Below the pieces are notes generated by a model. That model worked only from the letters and a program-made list of their open reading frames with translations, did no database searches and had not been told where the DNA came from. This document shows, in pieces, positions 34,612-42,804 of a stretch of DNA of 64,000 nucleotides; the stretch's first letter is position 1; every line of letters starts with the position of its first letter. The position numbers were made by a program, and so were the translations under genes. The stretch is from Acidimicrobiia bacterium (GTDB taxonomy: Bacteria; Actinomycetota; Acidimicrobiia; Acidimicrobiales; Acidimicrobilacustridaceae): positions 33,601 to 97,600 of the forward strand of contig JAFIEP010000100.1 in the NCBI GenBank assembly GCA_020832495.1, read 5' to 3'.

Positions 34612-35289
34612 TCACACGACCGACGTTGGCAACGGGAGATCGGCCAACGAGGCGCGGCGCCGGTCGCGGTGGACCACGACGTCGGCCACTCCGGCCACCT
34701 GCCATGTGGTGCCATCGCACACCAGCGCCGTCGCCTCGGGGAGTTCCACCACTGCCACCCCGGCCGAGGCGATCTCGATGGTCCGGTGGATCTTGTCGTG
34801 GGACCAGGCGTTGGCTCGCGGGATGACGGCCATGGAGCGCAGCAGACCGAGCCCCACGGTGAACGCCCCACCGCGCGGGTCGACCATGGGATCACAGACC
34901 ACGTCGGCGCCGGCCCCGGTCCCCACCAGGGCAGCGCCCCCTCGCCAGGCGTTCACCACGGCGTCGAACGCCGGGGAGTCCTTGAGGACGCTCCGCAGAT
35001 GCATCGGCGACGTACCGGCGAGGTAGATCATGCGCGCAGTGGCCAACCGGTCCACCACGTCCTCGTCGAATGCATCGCGACGGGTGAGGACGCCACCGTC
35101 CACCACCCCCACGCCGAAGTCGGCAAACCAGCGACGCGCCGCAGCGACGAGCGACGCCGGGTCCTCGTAGGCCGATCCCGTGGGCAGGACGACCACCTCC
35201 GAGGCGTCGCTGTGCTCGACCAGCGTGCGATCGAAGGTGCAGCCGTCGGTCCACTCCTTGCCGCCCACCAGTGCCAGCATTCCAGCCAT
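34612..35289 (-). CDS. Peptidase S51/cyanophycinase-like protein with Ser-to-Gly nucleophile
   Basis: This 225-residue protein has the flavodoxin-like fold of class-I amidotransferase/S51 peptidases: MLALVGGKEWTDGCTF, VVVLPTGSAYEDPASL, RMIYLAGTSPMHLRSVL, then VGTGAGADVVCDPM and FTVGLGLL. In cyanophycinase and dipeptidase E the block reads GTSAGA, where Ser is the nucleophile. Here it is GTGAGA (codon GGG at the Ser position), so ordinary serine hydrolysis seems lost. It may bind a peptide or amide, or use another residue. The start overlaps the stop of the methyltransferase gene (TGATG). Confidence 0.8.
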   Translation of the reverse strand: MAGMLALVGGKEWTDGCTFDRTLVEHSDASEVVVLPTGSAYEDPASLVAAARRWFADFGVGVVDGGVLTRRDAFDEDVVDRLATARMIYLAGTSPMHLRSVLKDSPAFDAVVNAWRGGAALVGTGAGADVVCDPMVDPRGGAFTVGLGLLRSMAVIPRANAWSHDKIHRTIEIASAGVAVVELPEATALVCDGTTWQVAGVADVVVHRDRRRASLADLPLPTSVV

Positions 35290-35846
35290 CAGCCCTCGCC
35301 CCCCACCGCGACGAGCGGCAACGGTCGGGCCCGCAGCGCCACGAACGACCGAAGGGGCCACAGCGCGGTGGCCATCTGGAAGCGTTCCAGATCGGTGACG
35401 CACAGATCCTGGGCTCGCACAGCCGCCGGGACATCGCGGTTGAGGTGGACGCCCCGCACCGCAGGCACCAGCGCGGCCAGGCTGGCTGCGAGCAGCGCGC
35501 CCCGAACCACACGACGTTGCGGTTCGACGGCGAGCAACTCGCCGTCTCCGGCCAGCAGTGTCCGCACCGCGGCGAGCGCGGCGGAGAGATCGGGGAAGCG
35601 AACCAACCCCGCGCAGCTCAGCACGGTTCGGAAGCCGCCGTCGGGAACGGGCGCCGCCCGGTCACCGGCGAGGACCCTCGACAGCAGCGCACGGCCCTCG
35701 TCGACGCTGAGGTCGAGCACCGGTCCGTCGGCGAGCCGCCGGAGCACCAGATGGCGACGCTCGACCTCGGCTCGCACTGCCGCCGGCCATCGGGACGGGG
35801 GGTCGGCGCGGCGGGCGATCAGATCAGAGGTCAGCAACTGGGCCAC
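35289..35846 (-). CDS. Methyltransferase-like protein, degenerate class I fold
   Basis: This 185-residue protein resembles the C-terminal half of class I SAM-dependent methyltransferases: FRTVLSCAGLVRFPDLSAAL and VRTLLAGDGELLAVEPQRR match the post-I and motif III region. The first half is short, and motif I (E/DxGxGxG) is reduced to VLDLSVDEGRALL. It is likely a divergent or inactive member, perhaps a regulator of the next enzyme. It starts with GTG in a leaderless setting (TAGCAT 8 bases upstream) and overlaps the S51-like gene, forming a three-gene operon. Confidence 0.65.
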   Translation of the reverse strand: MAQLLTSDLIARRADPPSRWPAAVRAEVERRHLVLRRLADGPVLDLSVDEGRALLSRVLAGDRAAPVPDGGFRTVLSCAGLVRFPDLSAALAAVRTLLAGDGELLAVEPQRRVVRGALLAASLAALVPAVRGVHLNRDVPAAVRAQDLCVTDLERFQMATALWPLRSFVALRARPLPLVAVGGEG

Positions 35847-35854
35847 AGCAGGGC

Positions 35855-35860
35855 ATGCTA
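35855..35860 (-). promoter_or_regulatory. -10 element of leaderless promoter, methyltransferase/S51/hydrolase operon
   Basis: Minus-strand TAGCAT ends 8 bases before the GTG at 35846. Confidence 0.5.
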
Positions 35861-35907
35861 CCCGGACCTCTCGGCGTGCCCGGTGGCACCGTCGTGACCG
35901 TCGTCGG

Positions 35908-35913
35908 TAGCCT
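35908..35913 (+). promoter_or_regulatory. -10 element of leaderless promoter, 3-hydroxybutyryl-CoA dehydrogenase
   Basis: TAGCCT ends 8 bases before the ATG at 35922. Confidence 0.45.
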
Positions 35914-35921
35914 GCGCTGCC

Positions 35922-36770
<849 letters not shown>

Positions 36771-36837
36771 TCACCCACCGGCGATCACCCACCGGCTCGG
36801 CCTCGTCGAGTCGGTGCGACCGGTTCCCGTACATGCG

Positions 36838-36868
36838 AAGGAGCCCCGGCCGCAGGCCGGGGCTCCTT
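36838..36868 (+). terminator. Rho-independent terminator after hbd
   Basis: AAGGAGCCCCGGCC pairs perfectly with GGCCGGGGCTCCTT (14 bp, 3-base loop). A T-rich tail (CCTTGT) follows, making it the most canonical terminator in the window. Confidence 0.8.
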
Positions 36869-36943
36869 CCTTGTCGTACATCACTTCAGAGGTCTCGGTC
36901 CGGCTCACGCCAGGACCGAGGCGTCGACCGGAGTCGACGTGGT

Positions 36944-37195
36944 TCAGCTGTCCTCGTCGGTGGTGTCGTCATCGGCCGGCTCGAGGTCGTCCATCGGCTC
37001 CTCGAGGTCGTCCATCGGCTCTTCGACGTCCGACTCCTCGACCGTGGTGTCGGTGGTGTCGTCCTCGACGACCTCTTCGGTCTCCTCGGTGGTGGCGTCG
37101 TCCTCGCCGTTGTCATCGTCCGAGCACGCGGCTGCGCTGAGCAGCAGGGCGCCGGCAGCGAAACCGGCAACGAGCCGCTTCGTGGTCTTGTTCAT
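36944..37195 (-). CDS. Small acidic lipoprotein with tandem repeat
   Basis: This 83-residue secreted lipoprotein has signal MNKTTKRLVAGFAAGALLL, lipobox LSAAAC (Cys24), and then almost only Asp, Glu, Thr and Ser. A perfect tandem copy of EEPMDDL lies near the end (about residues 57-70). There is no fold-like hydrophobic core; it is probably a disordered, highly negative surface tail. AGGAGA precedes the ATG. A candidate promoter (TTGTCC at 37289, 16 bases, TATGTG) lies upstream. No family is recognised. It is oriented against the hbd terminator. Confidence 0.75.
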   Translation of the reverse strand: MNKTTKRLVAGFAAGALLLSAAACSDDDNGEDDATTEETEEVVEDDTTDTTVEESDVEEPMDDLEEPMDDLEPADDDTTDEDS

Positions 37196-37261
37196 GAGAA
37201 TCTCCTCAGGTTTTCGGGCTTCTTCACCCTGCATCGCCGAGCAGCAGCTTCAACGAACGAT

Positions 37262-37289
37262 CACATACAGTTACCGCCATTGAGGACAA
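37262..37289 (-). promoter_or_regulatory. Candidate promoter of the acidic lipoprotein gene
   Basis: Minus-strand TTGTCC (37289-37284) and TATGTG (37267-37262), 16 bases apart, give a leader of about 60 bases before the ATG at 37195. The -35 matches that of whiB. Confidence 0.35.
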
Positions 37290-37417
37290 GCAAGGTCCAT
37301 GCAGAGCGACAGTTTTGTAACACGACCGTTCGCAGAATGGACGTCACCCCCCCAGCAGTTCTCTATGACATTCGTCACAGGACTGTGACTTCCTGGTACG
37401 CGTCGGGTGGCGCGACG

Positions 37418-38095
37418 ATGCCTGTGGTGGAATCCGTCCCGATCGAACCCGCCACCTGTCGGTGGCGTCTGCCACCACCGGAGTCGGCCGACGAGCACGG
37501 TGTGGTCGGCGTCGGGGCCGACCTCGAGCCGTCGACGCTGCTCGCTGCCTATCGCACGGGGCTGTTCCCCATGCCCTTGCCCGAACGCCGCTCGATCTCG
37601 TGGTGGTCACCGGACCCCCGTGGCATCCTGCCCGTCGACGCCATGCACGTGAGCCGGTCGCTCCGCCGGGCCATCGGGCGGTTCGAGGTGCGCTTCGACC
37701 ACGACTTCCGAGCGGTGGTGGAGGGTTGTGCCGACCCCTGCCGCCCCCACGGGTGGATCGACGACGACATCATCGACGCCTATTGCCGCCTGCACGACCT
37801 GGGATGGGCCCACAGCGCGTCGTGCCACGTCGGCGGTGAGTTGGTCGGTGGTGTCTACGGTGTGGGCATCGGCGGGTTCTTCGCCGGCGAGTCGATGTTC
37901 CATCGGGTTCGCGATGCCTCGAAGGTGGCGCTGGCCGCCTTGGTCGAGCGGGTGCGCGCCGGCGGTGGGACGCTGTTCGACGTGCAGTGGACCACGCCAC
38001 ACCTCCGGTCCCTGGGGGCTGTCGACGTCCCGAGGACGACCTACCTGGCGCTGCTGCACGACGCCCTCGGGGGTCCCGACCCGTTCTGCGCCTGA
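37418..38095 (+). CDS. aat: Leucyl/phenylalanyl-tRNA-protein transferase
   Basis: This 225-residue enzyme adds Leu or Phe from charged tRNA to proteins with N-terminal Arg or Lys, marking them for ClpS/ClpAP (N-degron pathway). Conserved family blocks are GVVGVGADLEPSTLLAAYRTGLFPMP (split by family gaps), ISWWSPDPRGILPV, HGWIDDDIIDAYCRLHDLGWAHS, FFAGESMFH, ASKVALAALV and TLFDVQWTTPHLRSLGAV. Length is normal. The ATG at 37418 sits after a lower-GC region (37196-37417) with no clear -10. A self-complementary stretch (CGGTCGGCCGACCG, 38141-38154) after the stop may end the transcript. Confidence 0.95.
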   Translation: MPVVESVPIEPATCRWRLPPPESADEHGVVGVGADLEPSTLLAAYRTGLFPMPLPERRSISWWSPDPRGILPVDAMHVSRSLRRAIGRFEVRFDHDFRAVVEGCADPCRPHGWIDDDIIDAYCRLHDLGWAHSASCHVGGELVGGVYGVGIGGFFAGESMFHRVRDASKVALAALVERVRAGGGTLFDVQWTTPHLRSLGAVDVPRTTYLALLHDALGGPDPFCA

Positions 38096-38140
38096 GCGGG
38101 GCCGCCGCCAGCGGCGCCCGTCGCTGCCCACCGGGTCGGT

Positions 38141-38154
38141 CGGTCGGCCGACCG
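38141..38154 (+). terminator. Palindrome after aat, possible terminator
   Basis: CGGTCGGCCGACCG is a perfect 14-base palindrome between aat and the mutase gene. As a hairpin its stem is only 5 bp with a 4-base loop, so it may instead be a protein-binding site. Confidence 0.3.
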
Positions 38155-38202
38155 GCGGGCCACGGACGTGACAGACGTGGCGTCGGCGCGGGACCATGGA
38201 GC

Positions 38203-40191
38203 ATGGCCACGCCCACCACGAACCCCGAGGCGACACCCGCAGCGACCAAGGACCGCCCCTGGCTCATGCGGACCTACTCCGGTCACTCCACCGCCGCCGC
38301 CTCCAACGAGCTGTACCGCACCAACCTGGCCAAGGGCCAGACCGGATTGTCCATCGCCTTCGACCTGCCGACGCAGTGCGGCTATGACCCCGACGCGCCC
38401 GAAGCGTCCGGCGAGGTGGGCAAGGTCGGCGTGCCGGTGGCCCACCTGGGCCACATGCGGACGCTGCTCGACGGCATCCCCGTCGGTGAGATGAACACGT
38501 CGATGACCATCAACGCTCCGGCGGCGTGGTTGCTCGGTCTCTACGTGGCCAACGCCGAGGACCACGGCGTTGCCTCACAGCAGCTGCGCGGCACCACCCA
38601 GAACGACATCGTGAAGGAGTACCTCTCCCGCGGCACCTACATCTTCCCGCCGGAGCCCTCACGGCGTCTGATCGTCGACATGGTGGCCTTCTGCGCCGAG
38701 TGGATCCCCAAGTGGAACCCGATGAACGTGTGCTCGTACCACCTCCAAGAGGCGGGCGCCACGCCCACCCAGGAGATCGCCTACAGCCTGGCCACCGCCA
38801 TCGACGTGCTCGATGCCGTGCGCGACTCCGGGCAGGTGGCCGAGGACCGCTTCCCCGCCGTGGTCGGATCGATCTCCTTCTTCGTCAATGCCGGCATCCG
38901 CTTCGTGGAGGAGACCTGCAAGCTGCGGGCGTTCACCGAGCTGTGGGATCGCATCTGCGCCGAGCGCTACGGCGTGACCGACCCCAAACTGCGCCGCTTC
39001 CGCTACGGCGTGCAGGTCAACTCGCTCGGGCTCACCGAATCGCAGCCGGAGAACAACGTGCAGCGCATCGTCCTCGAGATGCTGGCCGTCACCCTCTCCA
39101 AGCGTGCTCGCGCCCGATCGGTGCAACTCCCGGCGTGGAACGAGGCCCTCGGGCTGCCCCGACCCTGGGACCAGCAGTGGTCACTGCGGATGCAGCAGGT
39201 ACTGGCCTTCGAGAGCGACCTGCTCGAGTACGAGGACATCTTCGACGGGTCCCACGTGGTCGAAGCACGTACGGCTGAGCTGCGCGACGCCGCCTGGGAG
39301 GAATTGCAGGAGATCATCGGTCTCGGTGGCGCCTTCGAGGCCATCGAGGAGTTGAAGGGCCGCCTGGTCCGTTCCAACGCCGAGCGACTGCGTCGCATCG
39401 AGTCGGGCGAACAAGTGGTCGTCGGCGTGAACCGGTTCACCGAGACCACCGACAGCCCCCTCGGCGGTGAGGAGACCATCCTCAAGGTGGATCCCGGCGT
39501 CGAGGCCGAGACCGTCAGCGAGGTCCGCACCTGGCGCAACGAACGGGACAACGACGCCGTCAAGCGCTCGATCGATGCCCTGCGCCGTGCCGCTGCGTCG
39601 GGCGAGAACATCATGGCCGCCACCATCGATCTGGCCCACGCCGGCGGCACCACCGGAGAGTGGGCCGCCGTGCTGCGGGAGGCCTTCGGCGAGTACCGCG
39701 CCCCGACCGGGGTGGCCGCCGCCCTCGGGGCGGGTGGACTCACCGACGGCCTGCGCGACGTGGCCACCGAGGTGGCGGCGCTCGCCGGCGGTCCGCCACG
39801 GTTCCTCGTGGCCAAGCCCGGCCTCGACGGCCACTCGAACGGGGCCGAGCAGATCGCCGTGGCAGCGCGCGACGCCGGTATGGAGGTCATCTACCAGGGC
39901 ATCCGCCTCACACCGGCGCAGATCGCTGCGGTGGCCCGCGACGAGGACCCCGACGTGATCGGCCTGTCGATCCTGTCGGGCAGCCACCTCCACCTGGTGC
40001 CCGAGGTCATCTCCCTGCTCCGCGGCGAAGGGGTCGACGCCCCGGTGGTGGTGGGCGGCATCATTCCCGAGGACGACCGCCAGCCGCTGCGCGACGCCGG
40101 CGCTGCGGCGGTCTACACACCCAAGGACTTCGACTTCGGCCGCATCATGGCCGACATCGTCGGCCTGGTCCGCTCCCACCGCGAAGACTGA
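38203..40191 (+). CDS. ecm: Ethylmalonyl-CoA mutase, coenzyme B12-dependent
   Basis: This 662-residue B12 enzyme interconverts (2R)-ethylmalonyl-CoA and (2S)-methylsuccinyl-CoA in the ethylmalonyl-CoA pathway. The TIM-barrel part begins RTYSGHSTAAASNELYRTNL and has GLSIAFDLPTQCGYDPD with the Ecm-type continuation (EVGKVGVPVAHLGHMRTLLDG), plus SVQLPAW-type substrate blocks. The B12-binding domain lies about 530-655 with KPGLDGHSNGAEQIA (base-off His in DGHSNG), ILSGSHLHLV and GGIIPEDD. Size fits Ecm rather than the 700+ residue methylmalonyl-CoA mutase. Ccr and the epimerase are encoded at 57657-59571. No cobalamin riboswitch is visible in the 107-base leader. Confidence 0.9.
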   Translation: MATPTTNPEATPAATKDRPWLMRTYSGHSTAAASNELYRTNLAKGQTGLSIAFDLPTQCGYDPDAPEASGEVGKVGVPVAHLGHMRTLLDGIPVGEMNTSMTINAPAAWLLGLYVANAEDHGVASQQLRGTTQNDIVKEYLSRGTYIFPPEPSRRLIVDMVAFCAEWIPKWNPMNVCSYHLQEAGATPTQEIAYSLATAIDVLDAVRDSGQVAEDRFPAVVGSISFFVNAGIRFVEETCKLRAFTELWDRICAERYGVTDPKLRRFRYGVQVNSLGLTESQPENNVQRIVLEMLAVTLSKRARARSVQLPAWNEALGLPRPWDQQWSLRMQQVLAFESDLLEYEDIFDGSHVVEARTAELRDAAWEELQEIIGLGGAFEAIEELKGRLVRSNAERLRRIESGEQVVVGVNRFTETTDSPLGGEETILKVDPGVEAETVSEVRTWRNERDNDAVKRSIDALRRAAASGENIMAATIDLAHAGGTTGEWAAVLREAFGEYRAPTGVAAALGAGGLTDGLRDVATEVAALAGGPPRFLVAKPGLDGHSNGAEQIAVAARDAGMEVIYQGIRLTPAQIAAVARDEDPDVIGLSILSGSHLHLVPEVISLLRGEGVDAPVVVGGIIPEDDRQPLRDAGAAAVYTPKDFDFGRIMADIVGLVRSHRED

Positions 40192-40248
40192 CCGCCGACC
40201 CGGTCACCAACGACGGCGGGCTTGATTCGCCGGGCAAGACGCCGATGG

Positions 40249-41028
40249 ATGGTCGTGCAGCGACAGGACGTGCTGGGTCTGGCGCTCGGGGGACTCGGCA
40301 TCGGGATCGGAGCCCTCGGGGCGACCTTCGGCGAGAGCTGGCTGCTCTGGCCTGCAGCGCTGGCCGTACTGGCGGGCCTGACGACGCAGGCCGTGTCCCT
40401 GGCCCGCCTCGGCCGCCATCGCGCCGAGGCCGCCGAGATGAGCGACCGGCTCGTGGCCACGCAGGCCGAGCTCGCCGCTGAGCAGGCTGCACGACGGGAT
40501 GCTGAAGAGCGGCTCAGCTCGCGGATGCAGCTCACCGCCATGCGTCGCTCGAACAGCGACGACCAGCTCACCGACCGCGAGAGCGGGCTCTACAGCGAGG
40601 CCTACTTCCGGGTCGCCCTCGATGCCCGCATCGCCTCGGCGCGCCGAAATCTGAACCCCCTCGCCGTGGCCGTGGTCGACCCTGTCCGCGGCCTGGCCAC
40701 CGCCGCTCCCACTCCGGCGCCGGTGCGGGCCACTGCCGAGGCCATCGTGGCCACCGTTCGAGAGGCCGACACCGTGTGTCGCCTCGCCGACGGCAGCTTC
40801 GCCCTCATCCTCGACGACACCGACGAGAACGGGGCCATCTGGACGGTCGAACGGATCCGACGGGCCATCGCCGACACCGACGATGCCGTCACGCTCTGGG
40901 CAGGAGTGGCCTGCTACCCCGCACACGGACTCACCACCGAGGAGATCCTCGATCGAGCCGACGTGGCACTCGACGCTGCCCGGGAGTGGCGTCAGGATCG
41001 CATCGAGGTGGCCGGGGCCGAGAGCTGA
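40249..41028 (+). CDS. Degenerate GGDEF-domain protein
   Basis: This 259-residue protein has two hydrophobic segments (about 8-50), a coiled coil (about 55-95; RAEAAEMSDRLVATQAELAA, EQAARRDAEERL) and a GGDEF-like domain (about 105-250). The start DRESGLYSEAYFRVALDARI and end AGVACYPAHGLTTEEILDRADVAL are those of GGDEF proteins. The active-site loop reads ADGSF instead of GGDEF, and the preceding metal-binding loop is replaced by VAVVDPVRGLATAAP. It cannot be a normal cyclase; it may bind GTP or c-di-GMP or act as a scaffold. Start uncertain: an upstream TTG (40222) is possible. Confidence 0.72.
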   Translation: MVVQRQDVLGLALGGLGIGIGALGATFGESWLLWPAALAVLAGLTTQAVSLARLGRHRAEAAEMSDRLVATQAELAAEQAARRDAEERLSSRMQLTAMRRSNSDDQLTDRESGLYSEAYFRVALDARIASARRNLNPLAVAVVDPVRGLATAAPTPAPVRATAEAIVATVREADTVCRLADGSFALILDDTDENGAIWTVERIRRAIADTDDAVTLWAGVACYPAHGLTTEEILDRADVALDAAREWRQDRIEVAGAES

Positions 41029-41038
41029 GGTGCGGCCC

Positions 41039-41311
41039 TCACTCGGCGCCGTGCGCGTCGAGTTCGGCGACGAAGCTGCGGAGCCGCTCGAGCGAGGCGG
41101 TGGGAACGGGCGCTGCACGCCGAGCGAGCGCCTCCTTCAGCTCGATGTAGGTGGCTGCCTCCAACCCGCACCGGCGACACATCTCGAGGTGCTCCGCCAC
41201 GGCCGAGGCCGTCTCGTCGTCCAGTTCGCCGTCGAGGTGCGTCTGCAGGACCTTGGCCACCTGCCGGCACGACAGGTGGTCGGGAACCCGACGGCGGATG
41301 AGGCGTGTCAC
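41039..41311 (-). CDS. Zinc-binding anti-sigma factor
   Basis: This 90-residue protein has the ZAS motif: an upstream Cys/His helix (SCRQVAKVLQTHLDGELDD) followed by HLEMCRRC (HxxxCxxC). Such proteins bind and block an ECF sigma factor, often releasing it when the cysteines are oxidised. There is no membrane helix, so it is a cytosolic, RsrA-like sensor of thiol or oxidative stress. GTG start. It follows the sigma gene after 82 bases on the same strand, which is the standard arrangement. Confidence 0.88.
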   Translation of the reverse strand: MTRLIRRRVPDHLSCRQVAKVLQTHLDGELDDETASAVAEHLEMCRRCGLEAATYIELKEALARRAAPVPTASLERLRSFVAELDAHGAE

Positions 41312-41393
41312 GGGGTCGGGAACCCCCTGATGCGCCGCCGCATTCCAGCGGACCAGCAGGCCACCGCCGCCGTGGGCGGCATCCTCTCCGTCG

Positions 41394-41933
41394 TCACGTC
41401 CGATCTCCTTCCAGGCCCGTGGCCGCCAATCGCTCGCGCAGCCGCTGGCGTCCGCGATGCAGGCGGCTCATCACCGTCCCCTGGCGCACGCCGAGCGCTT
41501 CCGCCGCCTCCCGGTAGCTCAGCCCCGCCATGTCCACCAGTTCGACAGCACGGCGGTACACCAGGGGGAGCGCGGCCAGGGCATCGTCGAGCGCAGCGTC
41601 CAGCACGGGGTCGACCACATCGTCCTCGGCGCTGCGCCCGTCGTCGGCCACCTCCTCGGGAGCGGTGTCGGGATCGCGCTGCAGCTGTGGCCGGCGTCGC
41701 CGCGCCCGGTTGATGTTGGCGTTGCGCATGATGGTGAGCAGCCACGCCCGCGGGTAACGACCGTCGAACCTCTCGATCGATCGATAGGCCCGCAGCAGCG
41801 TCTCCTGCACCAGGTCCTCGGCGTCGGCGGTGTTGCCCGACAGCGATCGGGCCACACGCATGAGGACGTCGAGTTCGGGAACGACCAGGCGTTCGAACGC
41901 CTCATCGGCCGCGCCGTCGCCGGGGGGGACCAC
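41394..41933 (-). CDS. ECF sigma factor
   Basis: This 179-residue sigma-70-family ECF protein has region 2 (about 12-75; VARSLSGNTADAEDLVQETLLRAY, then PRAWLLTIMRNANINRARRR) and region 4 (about 110-165; ALAALPLVYRRAVELVDMAG, LSYREAAEALGVRQGTVMSRLHRGR). It is a typical SigR/SigE-like ECF without an extra domain. The GTG is preceded by TAGGTT at 6 bases, a leaderless pattern. The partner ZAS anti-sigma gene is next; a TlpA-like lipoprotein and CcdA follow upstream. Together they suggest control of extracytoplasmic thiol redox, by context only. Confidence 0.93.
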   Translation of the reverse strand: MVPPGDGAADEAFERLVVPELDVLMRVARSLSGNTADAEDLVQETLLRAYRSIERFDGRYPRAWLLTIMRNANINRARRRRPQLQRDPDTAPEEVADDGRSAEDDVVDPVLDAALDDALAALPLVYRRAVELVDMAGLSYREAAEALGVRQGTVMSRLHRGRQRLRERLAATGLEGDRT

Positions 41934-41939
41934 GCCGCA

Positions 41940-41945
41940 AACCTA
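41940..41945 (-). promoter_or_regulatory. -10 element of leaderless promoter, ECF sigma gene
   Basis: Minus-strand TAGGTT ends 6 bases before the GTG at 41933. Confidence 0.5.
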
Positions 41946-42059
41946 CCCGGCTGGACAGATCCACGGATCACACCCGCCTCATGGTCGACCTCGCTCCGTC
42001 CGACGGCAACCCCTCGCATGCTGCGTGGCCGCTCGACCACCGGACCGAGCGGCGGGGAC

Positions 42060-42695
42060 TCAGCGCGCGGCGAGCGCAGCGAGGATGCCGTCCTGGTCCA
42101 CACTCCCGCTCCACGTCCCGAGGTGGGTGCCATCGGCGTCGAACAGTTGCGCCGCCGGCTGGGCGCGTACGCCCAACTCCCGCCACGACTCGAACGACTC
42201 GTCCCACAACATGGTGAACGGTGGGCTGTGCTGTTCGACGAACCGCCGGGCGAACGCCAGGTCGTCCTGGGTGCCGAGGCCGACGATGTCGAACTCTGCC
42301 GCGTGCTCGGCGGCGAAGGCAGCCACGTCGGGAGCCTCGCGGTTGCAAGCCGGACAGTGGGGCGCCCAGAACCACACCACCAAGGGCTTGTCCGAGGGGA
42401 GGAACCCAGCGAGGTCCACCGGTTGGCCGGTGCGGATGTCGGTCACCGCGATGTCGGGGAACGGACTGGTGCCCACTGGCTGGTCGCTGGCGCTCTCGGT
42501 CGTCGTCGGGCCGTCACCGGTGGTCGATGCCGGGCCGTCGGCGAGGCCCTCGCCACCGTCGGCCGCTTCGTCCACCACGGAGGCGTCACCGACCGACAAC
42601 GAGGCATCGGTATCGGGGGTCACGTCAGAACAAGCGCCGGCTACCAGCAAGAGTGCTGCAATCGAGCCGAGTACCAATCGTCGTCGTGTTCGCAT
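42060..42695 (-). CDS. TlpA-like thioredoxin-fold lipoprotein
   Basis: This 211-residue exported lipoprotein has lipobox LLLVAGAC (Cys about 22), an acidic Ser/Thr linker (about 25-85), and a redoxin domain (about 90-205) with the active site WAPHCPACNREAPDVAAF (CPAC). The start is the ATG at 42695; upstream in-frame codons look antisense to ccdA. The redox partner is probably the membrane CcdA encoded divergently, 109 bases away. It likely reduces disulphides in outside proteins, for example for cytochrome c maturation or repair. The ECF sigma/anti-sigma pair is downstream on the same strand. Confidence 0.88.
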   Translation of the reverse strand: MRTRRRLVLGSIAALLLVAGACSDVTPDTDASLSVGDASVVDEAADGGEGLADGPASTTGDGPTTTESASDQPVGTSPFPDIAVTDIRTGQPVDLAGFLPSDKPLVVWFWAPHCPACNREAPDVAAFAAEHAAEFDIVGLGTQDDLAFARRFVEQHSPPFTMLWDESFESWRELGVRAQPAAQLFDADGTHLGTWSGSVDQDGILAALAAR

Positions 42696-42804
42696 GCCGC
42701 AGGAACCCTCGCCTCCCGACCGCCATTCCCGATAGTTGTCGCTCGGTACCCGACCGATATCGCAGAGCCGGGAACAATCCCCCACCGCAGGGGGTTCCAG
42801 CCGC

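Noticed and set aside
36950..37030. Short direct repeats as a CRISPR array
   Set aside because: They are in-frame codons for the EEPMDDL peptide repeat of the acidic lipoprotein; no spacer structure.
38096..38202. Cobalamin riboswitch before the B12-dependent mutase
   Set aside because: The 107-base gap lacks the B12-box consensus and is too short for the usual structure.
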